64,000 nucleotides of DNA from Adenophora triphylla var. japonica (GCA_022495995.1 JAFEMH010002323.1:62001-126000); one strand, 5' to 3'; shown: positions 10,635 through 22,736, counted from the first letter of the stretch. The notes: a model not told the origin generated them from the sequence alone. Program-made: numbers and translations.

Positions 10635-12140
10635 CTAGGTTTGTTGATTTGGTTGTCTAACCGATTGAGGAAAGAAGGAGTCATCAACTAGGTCTCTACA
10701 GGATACACCACTAGAGGCTAAAGGCTGAGCTGGAGGTTGATTTGCATTGGTACTGGTGGATTGATTGGAATTTTGATTGCTGGATTCACCTCTCTCAAAC
10801 ACACCAGAATTATCAGTACTATTTGGAGCCTTATCAGACTCTAGCAAATCAAATTCATCAAAAGTAACATGAACATATTCAACAATTTTCAACAAACGTT
10901 TATTAAAAACTCTAAATGCCTTACTGTGCTTGGCGTATCCAACAAAAATACCTTCATCGGCTTTTTCGTCAAATTTACCTCGGCGCTCTTTACCGTTGTA
11001 AAGTACGTAGCATTTGCAGCCAAACATCTTGAAGAAACCAATGTTGGGAATTCTGCCACGCCAGAGCTCGTAAGGAGTCTTGTTGTGAAATTTATTGACT
11101 AATGATCGGTTCTGGGTGAAGCATGCTGTATGAATAGCTTCGGCCCAAAAGTATTTGGGAAGCCTAGCTTCGGATATCATTGTTTTTCCATCTTCGATCA
11201 AGGTATCGTTCTTTCTCTCAACTATACCATTTTGTTGCGGTGTTCCAGCAGCTGAGAAATTATGATCTATTTCGTGATCATCACAGTACTGAGCGATTCC
11301 ATTATTTTTGAACTCCGTTCCATTATCTAATCTCATACTGATGATGTCACATACCTTTTGGGTTTGAAGTAGACGGAATAATCTGGTGGCAACTTCATAT
11401 GTATCATCTTTTGAAGCAAAGGTCTCCACCCAGGTATATCTTGAGAAATCGTCTACAACAACTAAGGCATATCTGCTGCCCCCTAAACTGGCAGTTGTTG
11501 TGGGGCCAAACAGATCCATATGTAGCAACTGGAGGCTCCTAGAAGTGGACATGCAGGGCTTGCTATGGAATGATTCTTTATGTTGCTTTCCTAACTGACA
11601 GGCTCTGCATTTCCTTCCATGATAAGCAGTCACTTGAGGTAAGTCGGCAACTAGATTTTTATTAGCAATCTTGGATAGGTTTTTGAAGTTCAAGTGACTG
11701 AGTCTCTTGTGCCATAGCCAGGAGTTCTCACTGATGTTCTTAGCTACATAACAAACATTAGTAACATTCGAAACATTATTTAAATCTATAGCATAAACGT
11801 TACCTTTTCGATATCCAGTGAGAAGGGTTTCACCTGTAGCAATGTCTTTCACATAACAGTTGGAAGAATTGAAAATATAATGCATACCTTTATCACAAAA
11901 TTTTGATATAGAGAGAAGGTTGTGTTTCAGACCATCCACCAAAGATACCTTCTGTATAGTAACTGTACCTCTTATGATGGATCCAAGACCTATAATTTTA
12001 CCCTTTGCGTTGTCACCAAAGACAACTGGAGAACCAGATGCTTCTTCAAGATCGGTTAGGAGATCGGCATATCCAGTCATATGCTTAGAGCATCCACTGT
12101 CCATAATCCAAACATCCTTACCGGCATCAGTTGAGGCCAT
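10635..12140 (-). pseudogene. copia pol: protease, GAG-pre-integrase and integrase
   Basis: An uninterrupted 501-codon stretch. Protease active site WIMDSGCSKHMTG. Zinc-binding GAG-pre-integrase region WLWHKRLSHLNFKNL...CRACQLGKQ (H-H-C-C). Integrase core with HMDLFGP and VVVDDFSRYTW (first Asp), SMRLDNGTEFKN (second Asp) and PQQNGIVERKN (Glu), so the catalytic D-D-E set is present. It ends at a stop near 10635 (QPNQQT then TAG). The link to gag upstream is lost by stops and a frame change between 12140 and 12219. Confidence 0.85.
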
Positions 12141-12218
12141 AAAGCATTTCTGAAATGAAAAATAAGCTTATGGTCCCCCTTATTTTTTGGGTCCAAAGAG
12201 TTAGTTCCTCTTTGGCAG

Positions 12219-13880
12219 TCATACCTGGCCACCACCTGAGCTTTTAGACTCAGTGGGTCCAGATAGGTGCTTCAAGAGGCATTCATAAGCCTTGTGACCG
12301 ATAAAACCACAGTTTGTACATTTATTAGAAGATGGTTGTGAGGGCTTAGATGAGCTGTTGATCAATTTTGCCAATGCTTCAGAGGGGTTCACTGATTGAG
12401 CAGAAACAGATCCTTTGGGGACGAAAGTGATGGATTTACCTTTGTTGGCCGGTTGCGTAGGTTTGGGAATGCCTTTACCGGTTGAGGAGCATTTACCGGT
12501 TGGTTGACCGGTGACGGTTGTCTGACCGGTCGGACCCTTACCGATGGCGGCTACCTTACCGGTTGAGGTTTCCTGACCTGCAACATGACCAACAATTTTA
12601 ATTCCACCTTTGTTGTCACCATCACTGAGTGGGACATATTGTCCTAACTCAGGATCAGCTACCTCGGTCCATTGGGATTTGTTCTTGTCAATATTGGCCT
12701 TCATCTGTTCCTGAATTTTGGGATAGGTATGTGGAACAGCACTGAAAGGTCTAGTTAACCCTCTCTTAAGCAGGTTGGATTGAGCATCATCAAATTTACC
12801 CATCAAGTTCTCAGTAACAGACTTAGTAACCAGTTTGTCTTTACTGTCTTTGTCCTTGTCATTGCTGCTGGAGGTAAAGCCTATACCAGATGTTACATCT
12901 CTGTTAGGAGACATCTGATCTTGTACGATAGTTTCCACAGCAGCTCGACATCTTGTAAAGGTGTCAATAGATTTTGAAAGAGAATTATTTCTTGACACAA
13001 GATCAGCAACTTGACTAACACAGATATTCAGTCTCTTAGTGAGTCCTTCATTATCTTTCTTCAACTGATCAGACTCTAGCTTACTTTCTTTCAAAAATTT
13101 TATTTCAGCTTTTAAAGAGTCATTTTCAGTTGTGATCTTTTTAAAATTGGCAGCCATAACTTTGTGAGCTTCATTTAATTTTTCAAAGTCTAAGAAGAGC
13201 TCATTCATCACCTCTGCCATTTCAGACTTAGACATATTTGGCATAGGGTCAATGGTAGGCTGAGAGGTTGAGGATGATGGTTCAAAGTTAGGATCAAAAT
13301 TAGGTAGTGATGATAACGGTTGAGGACTTGGCTCGGTTAGGGTCTTTAAGAATTGAATCGTTCGGGGTTCAAGCATCGGTTGATGAGAGGAAATAGGTAA
13401 GGCTTGAGCTGGATAGGTCTGTTGAATCGGTTGCATCAGCGGTCTGAGAGCGGGCATGGTTTTACACTGACCGTAGAGAGATCCACCTATGTTTTGGATT
13501 TTAAAGTTGTAGGGGTTATCTGCCTTGGTAATAGGATCATCAAAGTATGTCAAGGGAGATCTCATAGGTTGGGTCTGGTCATTGTAAGATGATTGTTCAT
13601 TGGAATTGGGGTGTCTATAGATAGGTGACTGCAAGGAGATGAGTTTGTCATCGGTTCCATCAATAGCAACAAAACTGACATCAGCATCTTCATCTATGTC
13701 AGCATCCTCATTTTCAGAATCAGTCTCAAACCAGACTGGCATAGCCTTTTCGGTTCCATCCTCGGTAACCAAGCTCTTAGATCTAGGGTTTTTCTTAAAT
13801 GGTTTCTTCCTCAGAAATTCATATTTCAGCTGAGGACATTTGGAAGCAAAATGGCCGGGTTTTCTACAGTTGTAACACAC
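12219..13880 (-). pseudogene. copia gag, C-terminal part with two zinc knuckles
   Basis: Begins with the zinc knuckle CYNCRKPGHFASKC at about 13880, followed by a long acidic and Ser/Pro-rich region, a likely coiled coil (around KMAANFKKITTENDSLKAE, about 13100) and a second knuckle CTNCGFIGHKAYEC near the C-terminus. Same frame as the upstream gag core; separated by one TAA. Encodes several T-G-K/Q repeats from ACCGGT motifs near 12480-12560. The capsid protein packages element RNA. Confidence 0.75.
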
Positions 13881-13934
13881 AAGCTCACCTTGGGCATTCT
13901 TACCATCGGTTAAGGTTGAGGTTTGGCCTTTTCT

Positions 13935-14942
13935 TTAAAAGTTTCCAGATCTTTGGAATGACAAGGATTTGGGTTGGAAGTGTTTGCTATGGGATTGTTG
14001 GGATCTTTTGAAATCCTTGAACTTTCTATAGTTTCTAGCGAAGGCAGCAAATTCATCTTCTTCTATAAAAGGCATACTAGATGAGGTATTGGCTTGAACT
14101 GGTTGAGGCTGAGATATTGAGGGAGAGTCAATGGTGGGTTGGCTATTTAGCATAGAAGAACCAGGGAAGATCTCAGTCTGAGCTGGCAGAGATAAGTTTT
14201 TAAACTGTTTTTGAATTCCACTCAGCCGGTTGAGCTCTTCCTCATATAGAAGCAAAGTAGACACAATGTTCTGAATATGAGCAGTGTTCAAATCTTGGCA
14301 TTCTTTCAAAATAGCAACCTTGACATGCCACAAATCTCCAAGAGAATTGAGGAATCTCATGTTTAGGTCTTTCATAGTGTAAACTCTACCTAAAGGTGCA
14401 CAAGAATTACTCACCTCGCAGAAACGATCGTACGTTTCCGTTAATGTCTCATTTGGATTCTTCTTGAAGGACTCGAACTCCGCAACATTTTTGTAGAGTC
14501 TGTTGTCCTTGGCCACTTGATCTCCTTCAAAATATCTGAGTAGACTTTGCCACACTTGTTGAGCGGTCTCATAGCATTGTACTTGTTTGTAGAGTCTGTC
14601 ATCAAGGCCTGAGGTTAATATGTGTAAAGCTTTTCTATCCAAGGAATCACAAATCTTGTCATCCTCGGTCCACTCTTCACGTGGTTTTGGAACATAAGTT
14701 TCATAAAACTCAAAATCTTGTTCAGATGTTCTATCGGCATGATCCATGAGAGGAGTTTTTGGTGCTCTAGTGGCGAGATTGATTTTTAGGGGTGTCATGG
14801 GACCATCTCTGACTACAGTGGTTAACCTATCATCTATTGAGTCCAAGAACTGCATGATTTTGTTTTTCCATACTGCAAATTCTTTTTCGTTCAACATGGG
14901 AATAGTCGCCATGTTCCATGTTTGCATGAGTTTTCCTGCCAT
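13935..14942 (-). pseudogene. copia gag, N-terminal UBN2-type core
   Basis: ATG at 14942, about 55 bases after the PBS. The region KNIMQFLDSIDD to ILTSGLDDRLYKQVQCYETAQQVWQSLLRYFEG, then ETYDRFCEVSN, matches UBN2/DUF4219-type copia gag. It reads to a TAA at about 13935 and the same frame resumes with a zinc knuckle, so gag was one ORF broken by a nonsense codon. Confidence 0.85.
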
Positions 14943-14995
14943 CTTGGAATTGGCAATTCAAGCGGTTAAGCTTGGAAAAATAGTTTTTGAAAATT

Positions 14996-15011
14996 GCTAG
15001 CTCTGATACCA
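14996..15011 (-). promoter_or_regulatory. Primer binding site (tRNA-iMet type)
   Basis: Minus-strand TGGTATCAGAGCTAGC, the standard initiator methionine tRNA primer site, separated from the LTR end ACCTAACA by a few bases. Confidence 0.9.
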
Positions 15012-15014
15012 ATT

Positions 15015-16329
15015 GTTAGGTCCCAAATGGTAGGAATCAGGCTAGAGGGGGGGTGAATAGCCTGTTTAAAACTTTTTGCTAAAAACAATTTTGATCTTTG
15101 AAAATATAAGTTACCTTCTGACTAACCGGTGAGAGGTTTGCACAGCGGAATATCGGTTAGGGAGTTTCTCAAAACGGTGAGGTAAGTTGATTAAACGGTA
15201 AGTTAAAATATCATGCAACAAGGACAAATTTTATTTCCAAGTAAGACTAACAAGTAAGCAGTAAGTAGAATCAATAGGTTGTGACCAGTTGAGAAATTAT
15301 CAACTAGTTACAACTACACAAGAAATAAACAAACACACAAAGAAATGATACATTGTTTGAAGAGGTTCACAGTGTTAAATAACTGCTACGTCCTCTACCA
15401 AGTTTGGTCAGAACTTGGATTTGTGAAAGTGCACTGCTATATTAATGGATCCTACCTATTACAAGTTGCAAGCCAATGATTGAAGGCTACCAAACTAAAG
15501 GTGACCACTAACGGATCGTGCTACAATAAAGACCTGGTGTTTTCTAGAGATGTGCTCACAAGTTGAGCTGATTTCTCTAGGGTGTTGTGTGTGAATCAAT
15601 CAATGTGTTCCATAAGTAATCAAATGGAGGAACACTACAGTATTGATTGAGGTGCTCAGTGTATAAGTCCTACACAGATGTATAGTGAGAGAGGGGACTT
15701 GAATTGAATGCCTTGAACTAGGAAATTTGCAGGTTGGTAGTTCAAAGAAGCTCACTCTCAAGGATCTTTAAATGCACCAACCTTCTTCAATGCTCCGGGG
15801 AAGCTATTTATAGTGAACTTTGAAAAGGAGCTGTTGTCTTTGAAGAGGTTGTAATGATGACTTGGACAGGCATGCATTAAATGAGAGTATCCTTTCATTA
15901 AATGCCTGAGATTGGATAGAGAGGATTTCCATTGAGTAGTTGGAGCGATGTGAGTACTGGTTACTTTGACATTCCTCAAGTAGGTACTGACATGTTGTAG
16001 AGATGTCATTTCAGCATGCTTGCTTTACCAACTTCAGCTAAAGTTGATGGCTGGGTAGTTGGGGACAATTAATGCTTCGGCTAGCTGCTGACTGGGGGAA
16101 GCTTGTTGAGTAAGCCTTAACAGGTAAGAGAGTGGATATAACCTGTAAGGGTTATATCGGCTAGGTAAGGTGACCGGTTAGACAGGCATACCGTTTGAGT
16201 GGTCAACCGGTTAGGTAGCTTCACCAAGTAACTCACAAACTGATGGAAATCTTCAGGTCTTCAAGTCTTCAAAGCTTGAGAAAATTACATAATAAAAACA
16301 CTGGGCACTAGCACTAAGGGGACCTATCA
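15015..16329 (-). repeat. 5' LTR of the copia element
   Basis: On the minus strand it begins TGATAGGTCCCC (16329) and ends GGGACCTAACA (15015): 1315 bp with imperfect inverted ends. The end contains the CACCCCCCC tract usual near SIRE LTR ends. ACCGGT-type motifs occur inside (near 15124, 16172 and 16203). The 3' LTR is outside the window. Confidence 0.85.
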
Positions 16330-16860
16330 TACATAGAAAAATGCTATTTGGTCTAATTAAATTAGGGGTCCTCATTAATGCTTGTTGTGATTGGGATTTA
16401 AGCAATTCTAAATTTAAACATATATTTGACTAACAACTGTTTTCCCATTTCACTCCCTATAAATACAGCCCCTCCCCTTCAGTAAATAAGGTGAAAAAAT
16501 ATTACTCCTCATCAAAACCCCACGGTTCCAGCAAACAAAACCCCCTCCCGAGTCCCGGAAACGCCTCAATTTGCATGAAAACCACGTTTTCCAACCAAAC
16601 ACAAGCCAAACACTTCCAAAACACCTCTCAAACTCCTTTTCGTATCCCGTATACATCCTCTCGAGCCAAAGATTCAATACCTAGCCATTGGTAATACTCT
16701 CACTCTCTAAACTACGCTTTGTCTCAAACTACTTTCGGATCGTTCGATCCGTTGATACCGCATTTCAATACTGTCATTTACAAGTCCAAGCCATTTGGTT
16801 TGTTGATAGTATTTACTTTCAAATATACGAGTCACAAAATGACTCGTTGATCGCATCTTA
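16330..16860 (+). repeat. Fragment of a giant-element-family LTR
   Basis: About 16440-16860 aligns by eye with 24930-25690 of the giant 5' LTR: CCCTATAAATACAG, TTTGCATGAAAACC, CGTATCCCGTATAC, CTAGCCATTGGTAA, then hairpin phrases CGGATCGTTCGATCCG and CGAGTCACAAAATGACTCG. It lacks the 3' third and the 140-base repeat interior, and is cut at 16860 by a Tekay LTR. The first 100 bases (16330-16440) are AT-rich and may be its U3. Confidence 0.75.
16458..16465 (+). promoter_or_regulatory. LTR TATA box
   Basis: TATAAATA in CCCTATAAATACAG, identical context to 24947-24954. Confidence 0.6.
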
Positions 16861-18700
16861 TGTGGACACCCCAACCCGAAACCTAACACGTGTCCCGAGC
16901 TGGAGAGTCCAAACTAAGAAAGATCACCTGAAATTTTTGAAAACTTTTGACTTAACTGGAAAAGAAACCAACTTTAACATTAACCTTCAATTACTAACTT
17001 GGGTACATCTCCACTTGGAGGAAAAAGGGGTAAACTAAACTTTAACAACCAACTTTACTTTAGTTACAACATTTACAAAAGTTCCAAAAGTTTAAGTTTG
17101 AAACAAAGTTAAAATATATACAAACTCCACCTAGGAGCTAAACCTAAAATACAAATCCAACTCTCAACCATGACATAACATACCCAACAACCCCAAATAC
17201 TCGTATAAACTCCTCCCCGTCCTCACTGGCCGGGTCCTCCTGTCTCAGGCCGATCTAAAACATTAAAGGGAGAAGGGTGAGAATAAATCTCAATAAGTTA
17301 TTATGAATGCAACAATATGCCAAGTAAGATGCAACACATACAAGGTGCATATAACACATTGGAAAAGCCGTAAACACATTACATTACCTTGGTTTACCTT
17401 TTCCCGTCTGACCAATAAGTCGTACAACATCGTGAGATAAAACTCCACTCATTTGTGAATTGCTTGAGCATATTCACATCTTATAAGAGCCATTTTTCAG
17501 GGAACCATATAAGATACTAGCAACTCTGTAAGTCTTTTGGCTCAATACAGATGCTATAACCCCAATCTGTGGCCACAGAAGGGGACAGTCACAGGTATAA
17601 CGTAATCCAATCACATTAGGTCACACTTTCCATAATTGATCGTATTCCGTTATACCCCTAAACATTAGCTGATTAACAAAAGTTCAAGCACATAATAGTT
17701 ACTTGAAATGAAATCTAGCAAAGGGATAAATATAACAACATGGTAAAGCATACTCATGTTCAATCGATACAATAGTGCAACATTCATTTCATACACTATG
17801 TATATCACAATCAATGAATATGAACTCAAGTAAGGCAACAAGGTATCATAAACCAGCCCTACATAATCAATATGCAACAATACATGACCTCTATAAAGGT
17901 CCAAGTTCAAATTACCAAGTTGGATTCACTTTGGTTAAGTGACGAATAAAGGCTGTCAAGCATTTTCCGCACAATATTTAAAGTTCTTCCACTATTCCAT
18001 TTTAACCAATTAAGAAATCATTATGCAACTAAAGTGTTCTACTATAATCTAAGTTAAAGAGGGTTCACTTTGGTTCTAGTTTGAATAGGTTTCTAAGCCT
18101 TGGAAAATGATTCAGAGACTGTAGGGCAGGGCACGACTCGTGCCCCAGGGCACGACTCGTACCCCTTATACACCCCACTAGAATCCCTCATCCCCAAATA
18201 GGCACGACATAGGCCAATACCAAGGGACGACTTGTGCACGACTCGTGCCACAGAGCACGAGTCGTGCCCCTGCCCAGAAATTAGAAATTTGTTGCAAACA
18301 TCAGCAATCCAATTTCCAAGCTACGAAGGACCAAGTTACACTGTTTTAAGGTGATCAAAATCAGTACCAAACAGCAACAATACAACCCCCAAACCATTCC
18401 ATACTCTTTCCAACATAATCCAGCACTAAACCATATCATTTTACTACCAAACTTTACTTCATTTTGCCATGCAATCAATTATATCAAGGCATTAACACCC
18501 TAAGTATCATTCCAACCATATTTCTTGTTACTACAACAACTACACCATACCCATTCAAGTCAACCTTTCCCAAAATACTTCAAACTCCATACAAATGTTC
18601 TCAAAAACACCCAAAACTCATTTATAACTCATCCATACCAACTCTAATCATAACATGAACAACTTTGGAAAGAAAATCATAATAACTTACTTAAATAGTG
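16861..18700 (-). repeat. Tekay/Del-type LTR fragment
   Basis: Reverse complement of the LTR at 55179-57563: end TGTGGACACCCC... (the LTR end ...CACA), the GGTGAGAATAAATCTCAATAAG block (17277-17300), the TGTGGCCACAGA region (17570) and the CACGACTCGTG block (18128-18265). It stops near 18700 where the other LTRs have TAATAAGTTACCAAAA, so about the first 540 bases are missing. No protein-coding content. Confidence 0.8.
18125..18270 (-). repeat. Cluster of GGGCACGACTCGTGCCC-type palindromes
   Basis: GGGCACGACTCGTGCCCC, AGGGCACGACTCGTACCCC, TGCACGACTCGTGCC and GAGCACGAGTCGTGCCCC within 145 bases. Equivalent clusters lie at 24120-24235, 56036-56165 and 63000-63130, each in a Tekay LTR. Confidence 0.8.
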
Positions 18701-18714
18701 AGAAATGGAATAAT

Positions 18715-18909
18715 TATTTGACTGGCTCTAAATGATCCCCTCGCCACCACGAACAAGAAAACTAAGTCACCAACTTGGAAAGATAAGTCCCATCTTCTGT
18801 TGTCGGCGTAGCTCTTCAACCGATCTCGGATTACCTTGATCTTCTCCATCGAATCTCTCACCAAATCCGGACCCCAAAGCTTGGCTTCACCCACTTCATC
18901 CCAACACAT
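18715..18909 (-). pseudogene. Tekay integrase C-terminal fragment
   Basis: Minus-strand reading CWDEVGEAKLWGPDLVRDS, IKVIRDRLK, SYADNRRWDLSFQVGDLVFL matches 61520-61690 of the complete Tekay copy (QMCWDVVVEARLWGLDLV). Part of the same decayed copy as the LTR fragment 16861-18700, with everything between them deleted. Confidence 0.85.
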
Positions 18910-19545
18910 GAGGAAGAAATTTTTAGATCAATTCTCTAAAGATGGGGCCAGGAAAAAGACGATCAATGATTTGAACAACCTGACTAAAGGTAAAAATGAA
19001 AGCTCCATGAATTATAACACAAGGTTCAAGGAAATGGTCGACCAAATAGAGGAGGACCTAACAGAAAGGGAAGTTATAAACTCCTTTAGAAATGGGGTGT
19101 CCTCCCCCGATTTGGACTACGAGCTCCAGGTTAGGAGAGCGACCACAGGGTAGGAATTGTTTAAAAGGGCCTATGATGTGGCTGTGGCTGAAGAGAGAAA
19201 GGAAATAAAGAAAGACAAAAGCTCGAAGCATTCTGAAGGTGGAGAGTCGGTTAAAGAGGGTCAGGCCAAGCACAATGATAACAACAATAAGGGAAAGAAC
19301 AGAACGAGGGCGACTGAAAAGATTCTCTGAAAGTTTCACCCCTATAACTGTAAGTCAGACTGAAATAATGAACATAGTCGACCTGGAGCCACCTACTCCG
19401 ATGAACGCCCAAAACCAATTCAAAAGGGACAGAAGTAGGTACTGTGAGTTCCATAAGGATACGGGGCACACTACTGAAGAATGCATGAGTCTGAAAGGAT
19501 CATTCAGAAGTGGGTTGATTGTGGAAGGCGGGATAGATTTGTGAA
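18908..19545 (+). pseudogene. Tat-type gag fragment
   Basis: Reads MRKKFLDQFSKDGARKKTI, LNNLTKGKNESSMNYNTRFKEM and ADD-like RRATTG: the C-terminal half of a retrotransposon gag domain. After a TAG (about 19152) and a frame change it reaches the CCHC-like YCEFHKDTGHTTEEC (about 19440) typical of Tat/Athila gag. The joint at 18908 directly abuts the opposite-strand Tekay fragment. No protease, RT or integrase follows. Confidence 0.75.
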
Positions 19546-19909
19546 AGGAGCTCGACCTACCGTAGGCGAGCGAGCATCCGATGCTGTCCTAGAGCCAAGG
19601 CAGCTAAGGTTGAATTTGGGTTGATCAAGACACTATGGTCGAAGCAAATACAGTTATGGTTGATCAAGTCATCATAGGCAACCTAAGCCCCCAGATCAAC
19701 CACAACTCGTGGGCCACCAGCGAGGAAATTGCAGCTAAGCTATCGAATTTGATTGTCAAAGAAGATCCTAATTAGATACTAATTTTGGAGTAAACTCTCA
19801 ATGTAACCGATTCACTTCTTCAATAAAATGGAATGTTCTATCCACAAGTATTATTCTTATACTGTGTTCAACTCTGATCCGACTCTCATTCCACCTCGAT
19901 GTATGTAAA
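19546..19909. other. Noncoding spacer of the Tat-like derivative
   Basis: No ORF or known domain recognised; ATCAACCACAAC-like phrases repeat loosely. Probably gag-side linker fused to the 3' untranslated repeat zone. Confidence 0.3.
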
Positions 19910-20480
19910 CAGATTTGACTAACGTCCTAAGTCAACCTCGTTCTTAAACAGGTCCGACTGAAGACTGTGGTCAATCTCATTCCTTAACAGATTCGACTAA
20001 CGTCCTAAGTCGACCTCGTTCTTAAATAGGTCCGACTGAATATTGGGGTCAATCTCATTCCTTAACAGATTCAACTAACGTCTTAAGTCGACCTCATTCT
20101 TAAACAGGTTCGACTGAAGACTGGGGTCAATCTCGTTCCTTAAAAGAATCGACTAATGTACTAAGTCGACCTCGTTCTTAAACAGGTCCGACTGAAGACT
20201 AGGGTCAATCTCGTTCCTTAACAGATTCGACTAACGTCCTAAGTCGACCTCATTCTTAAATAGGTCCGACTGAAGACTGGGGTCAATCTTGTTCTTTAAC
20301 AGATTTGACTAACGTCCTAAGCCGACCTCGTTCTTAAACAGGTCTGACTGAAGACTGGGGTCAATCTCGTTCCTTAACATATTCGACTAACGTCCTAAGT
20401 CGACCTCGTTCTTAAACAGGTCTGACTGAAGACGGGTCAATCTCGTTCTAAAACAAGCTCGACTAAGACCTTGGTCAGCT
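19910..20480 (+). repeat. 78-bp tandem repeat built of two 39-bp halves
   Basis: Seven units start at 19910, 19988, 20066, 20144, 20222, 20300 and 20378. Half A is CAGATTCGACTAACGTCC then TAAGTCGACCTCGTTCTTAAA; half B is CAGGTCCGACTGAAGAC then TGGGGTCAATCTCGTTCCTTAA. The halves are related to each other, giving a higher-order A-B pattern. A partial, diverged unit ends near 20480. Confidence 0.92.
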
Positions 20481-20754
20481 TCGACGATTAGCCCACTATT
20501 CTAACCAAGACTTTGGCTGATCTTCTAATTCATCAAGTTCGACATACGAGCAGATATATGGACCGTAACAAAACAATTCAAGAAAAGTCAACTAGTATTA
20601 AATGAAAGTCCCCCAAAGACGAGCCAAGACTTTTACAGATAAAAATAGTGAGTTAAATGCCTCCCAAATCCGGCCAAGGCATTGATTACAGAAATAAAGT
20701 GACAAATTATGGTGGGACTTGTTCAATTACAGATATAAATCAAAAAAGTAAAAA

Positions 20755-22730
20755 TCAGTTGTCCTGATGCTTGGCTTGATCTTGCCCTTGCTCTTGCTGC
20801 TGTTGCTGTTGCTCACCCTGTTTAGCTTCAGTAAAGATTTGATCCTGAGCTACCGCATCTCCTTCATCTTCTTCCATCTCATCTGCATCCTCGAGCTCCT
20901 GGAGAATTGAGTTGAAGTTGACCGGCTTGGTGGGAGGAGCGACCTACGGTTCAGCACCATCCTCCTTCTCCTGCTGAGCTATCACAGCTATGTTGTTATC
21001 ATTATAAGGAAGAAGGGGATGGCCTGCCCAATCTGCCATGTCGTACAGCCCCTCCGAGGCCCACTTGGATAGATGCTCAATATACAAGTCGATAGAAGGT
21101 TCCACAATAGCTCGTCGGGCCATATGTTGACGACCGGCAGTGTAGAAAGCCTTAGCTCGGCTAAAAATAGCATCATAGCATTCATCACTCTCTTTGAACG
21201 CCTCTACGATGGTTTTCTCCCTGGTCCTAGCTTCCTCTTCCCACCTAAGGCGAGCACCCTTTTGGTCCTCGTCCATCTTCAAAATTCGGGCGGTCATCTC
21301 CAACAAGTTGTTCTCAAGCTTCTTCTTCTCCAGTTGGGTTGTCACCGCCTCTCCTTTCAATTGATTGACATGATCTCAGAAAGAGGTGAGCTCCACCCTA
21401 GCAGCTTCAAGGTCGACCAACGCCTGATCCATGGCCTTCAAAGTTTCAACCTGAACAGCCTTCAAAACATCATAGGCTGACTCGGAGTCTACCAGCTGCT
21501 CCCTCAACTCTGTAACCTCTCGGGTCTTCCAAGCATACTAGGCATTAGCTAACTTCTCCCTCTCAATGGCCGCTCTCCAACTGCTCTTAGCCTACTCGAC
21601 AAGAGTGAGAGACCACACAAACAGAAAGAGAAGGGTCAATTCGATGAACGATGAAAAATATATAGCGACCACGAAAGGAGACGACCAAACAGAAACATAA
21701 AAAGAAAGGAAAGCTAAGAGTTACCTCGCAGTGAGCCAAGCCAGACCTATCAGAAAATTATTCCGGGGTGATCCCCCTCTCAACAAATCGAGCTAGTAGA
21801 TCATAATCTACAGCCCTCCTCACGATGACCTGCCCATACCCCAAGTCGGGATATTGGCAGCATAAGCTGTCAACCCTAGTTAGGGAAGGGACCGCGCTCA
21901 GCTTTTCCACTTGGCATTGCATGAACTCTTGACTCGAAATTCAAGGAGCTTGGAGAGGAGGATCGCTAGAGACAGAGACATCCTTACCCTTGTCGACCCT
22001 TGACCTTTTTCTTATGGAGAGGGGAAGAGAATCTTCATCTTCTTGTTTGATCTCAAGATCCACAAAATTTGGCGGGTCAACCCTTGCCTGTTCTTTGTGG
22101 AGGCTGGAGCCCGATGCTCGTTCGGTCGAAGGATCGACCTCTTCCTCAGTTCTAACCACTTGGACTTCAGTGAATGGCTCGATCGGTTTGAATGGTCCCG
22201 ACCCATCAATGGGGCCATCCCCATACCAGCTTTGGGGAGTAAGGCATTTCTATCAGTAGTCTCCTTCTCACGACTAGCCCGAGCATTCTCTGCCCCATGA
22301 GCCTTCTTCCTCTTCCTTCTTTCAACCATATTCACGATACGTTCCATGTTTGCTTCCTGCAGGGGGGTAAGAACTACACAATTAAAAAGAGAACAGTCAG
22401 AATAAAGTATTCGAGCAAGAAAGTTGCAAGTAAAAGAAAGGCAAGTAAACACTTAACCGCCATAGTGATCTAAGCTGTTTTTGCAGGAGCCCGGAGTCTT
22501 TTTGAAAGTATGGCATTGGGTCTCGAATATCTCTCTCTCATGAATAACCCAATCTAGATACCTAAGGCTCTGAATAATGGGCACTAGGGGAGCTACATCT
22601 CCGTCCCCACCCAGCATCATACCAGCTTGTATGAAATAGTCCCTATCCGACTGAAGACACTGCCAGTTGATCGTGCTCCTTCGAGTGACCAAGGCCAGCC
22701 TGCGAGCTAGATCATCGCTCTATTCAGGGA
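20755..22730 (-). pseudogene. Antisense additional ORF of Tat-like element, coiled-coil type, broken
   Basis: Minus-strand pieces: 22692-22453 (NWQCLQSDRDYFIQAG) ending at a possible donor GTTAAG; 22372-21941, a basic/acidic low-complexity region (VERRKRKKAHG, then after a frame change EIKQEDEDSLPLSIRKRSRVDKGKD); 21360-20755, a probable coiled coil (LEKKKLENNLLEM, GARLRWEEEARTREKTI) then DLYIEHLSKWASEGL and an acidic Gln-rich tail after one TAG at about 20944. I do not recognise an enzymatic domain. The layout resembles the additional antisense ORFs of Tat elements. It could be a diverged relative of 54450-54907. Confidence 0.55.
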
Positions 22731-22736
22731 TCGAAT

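Larger units (their letters stand above)
5273..16329 (-). mobile_element. SIRE-like Ty1-copia element, 3' end displaced by nested insertion
   Basis: Minus-strand order: 5' LTR (16329-15015), initiator-Met PBS (15011-14996), gag, protease, integrase, RT, RNase H (copia order: integrase before RT), a noncoding stretch, then an extra ORF that continues into the insertion at 5272. The rest of the extra ORF and the 3' LTR should lie left of base 1. Long gag with UBN2-type core and zinc knuckles, plus an ORF after pol, points to the SIRE/Maximus group. Every coding block is interrupted, so it is non-functional. Confidence 0.85.
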
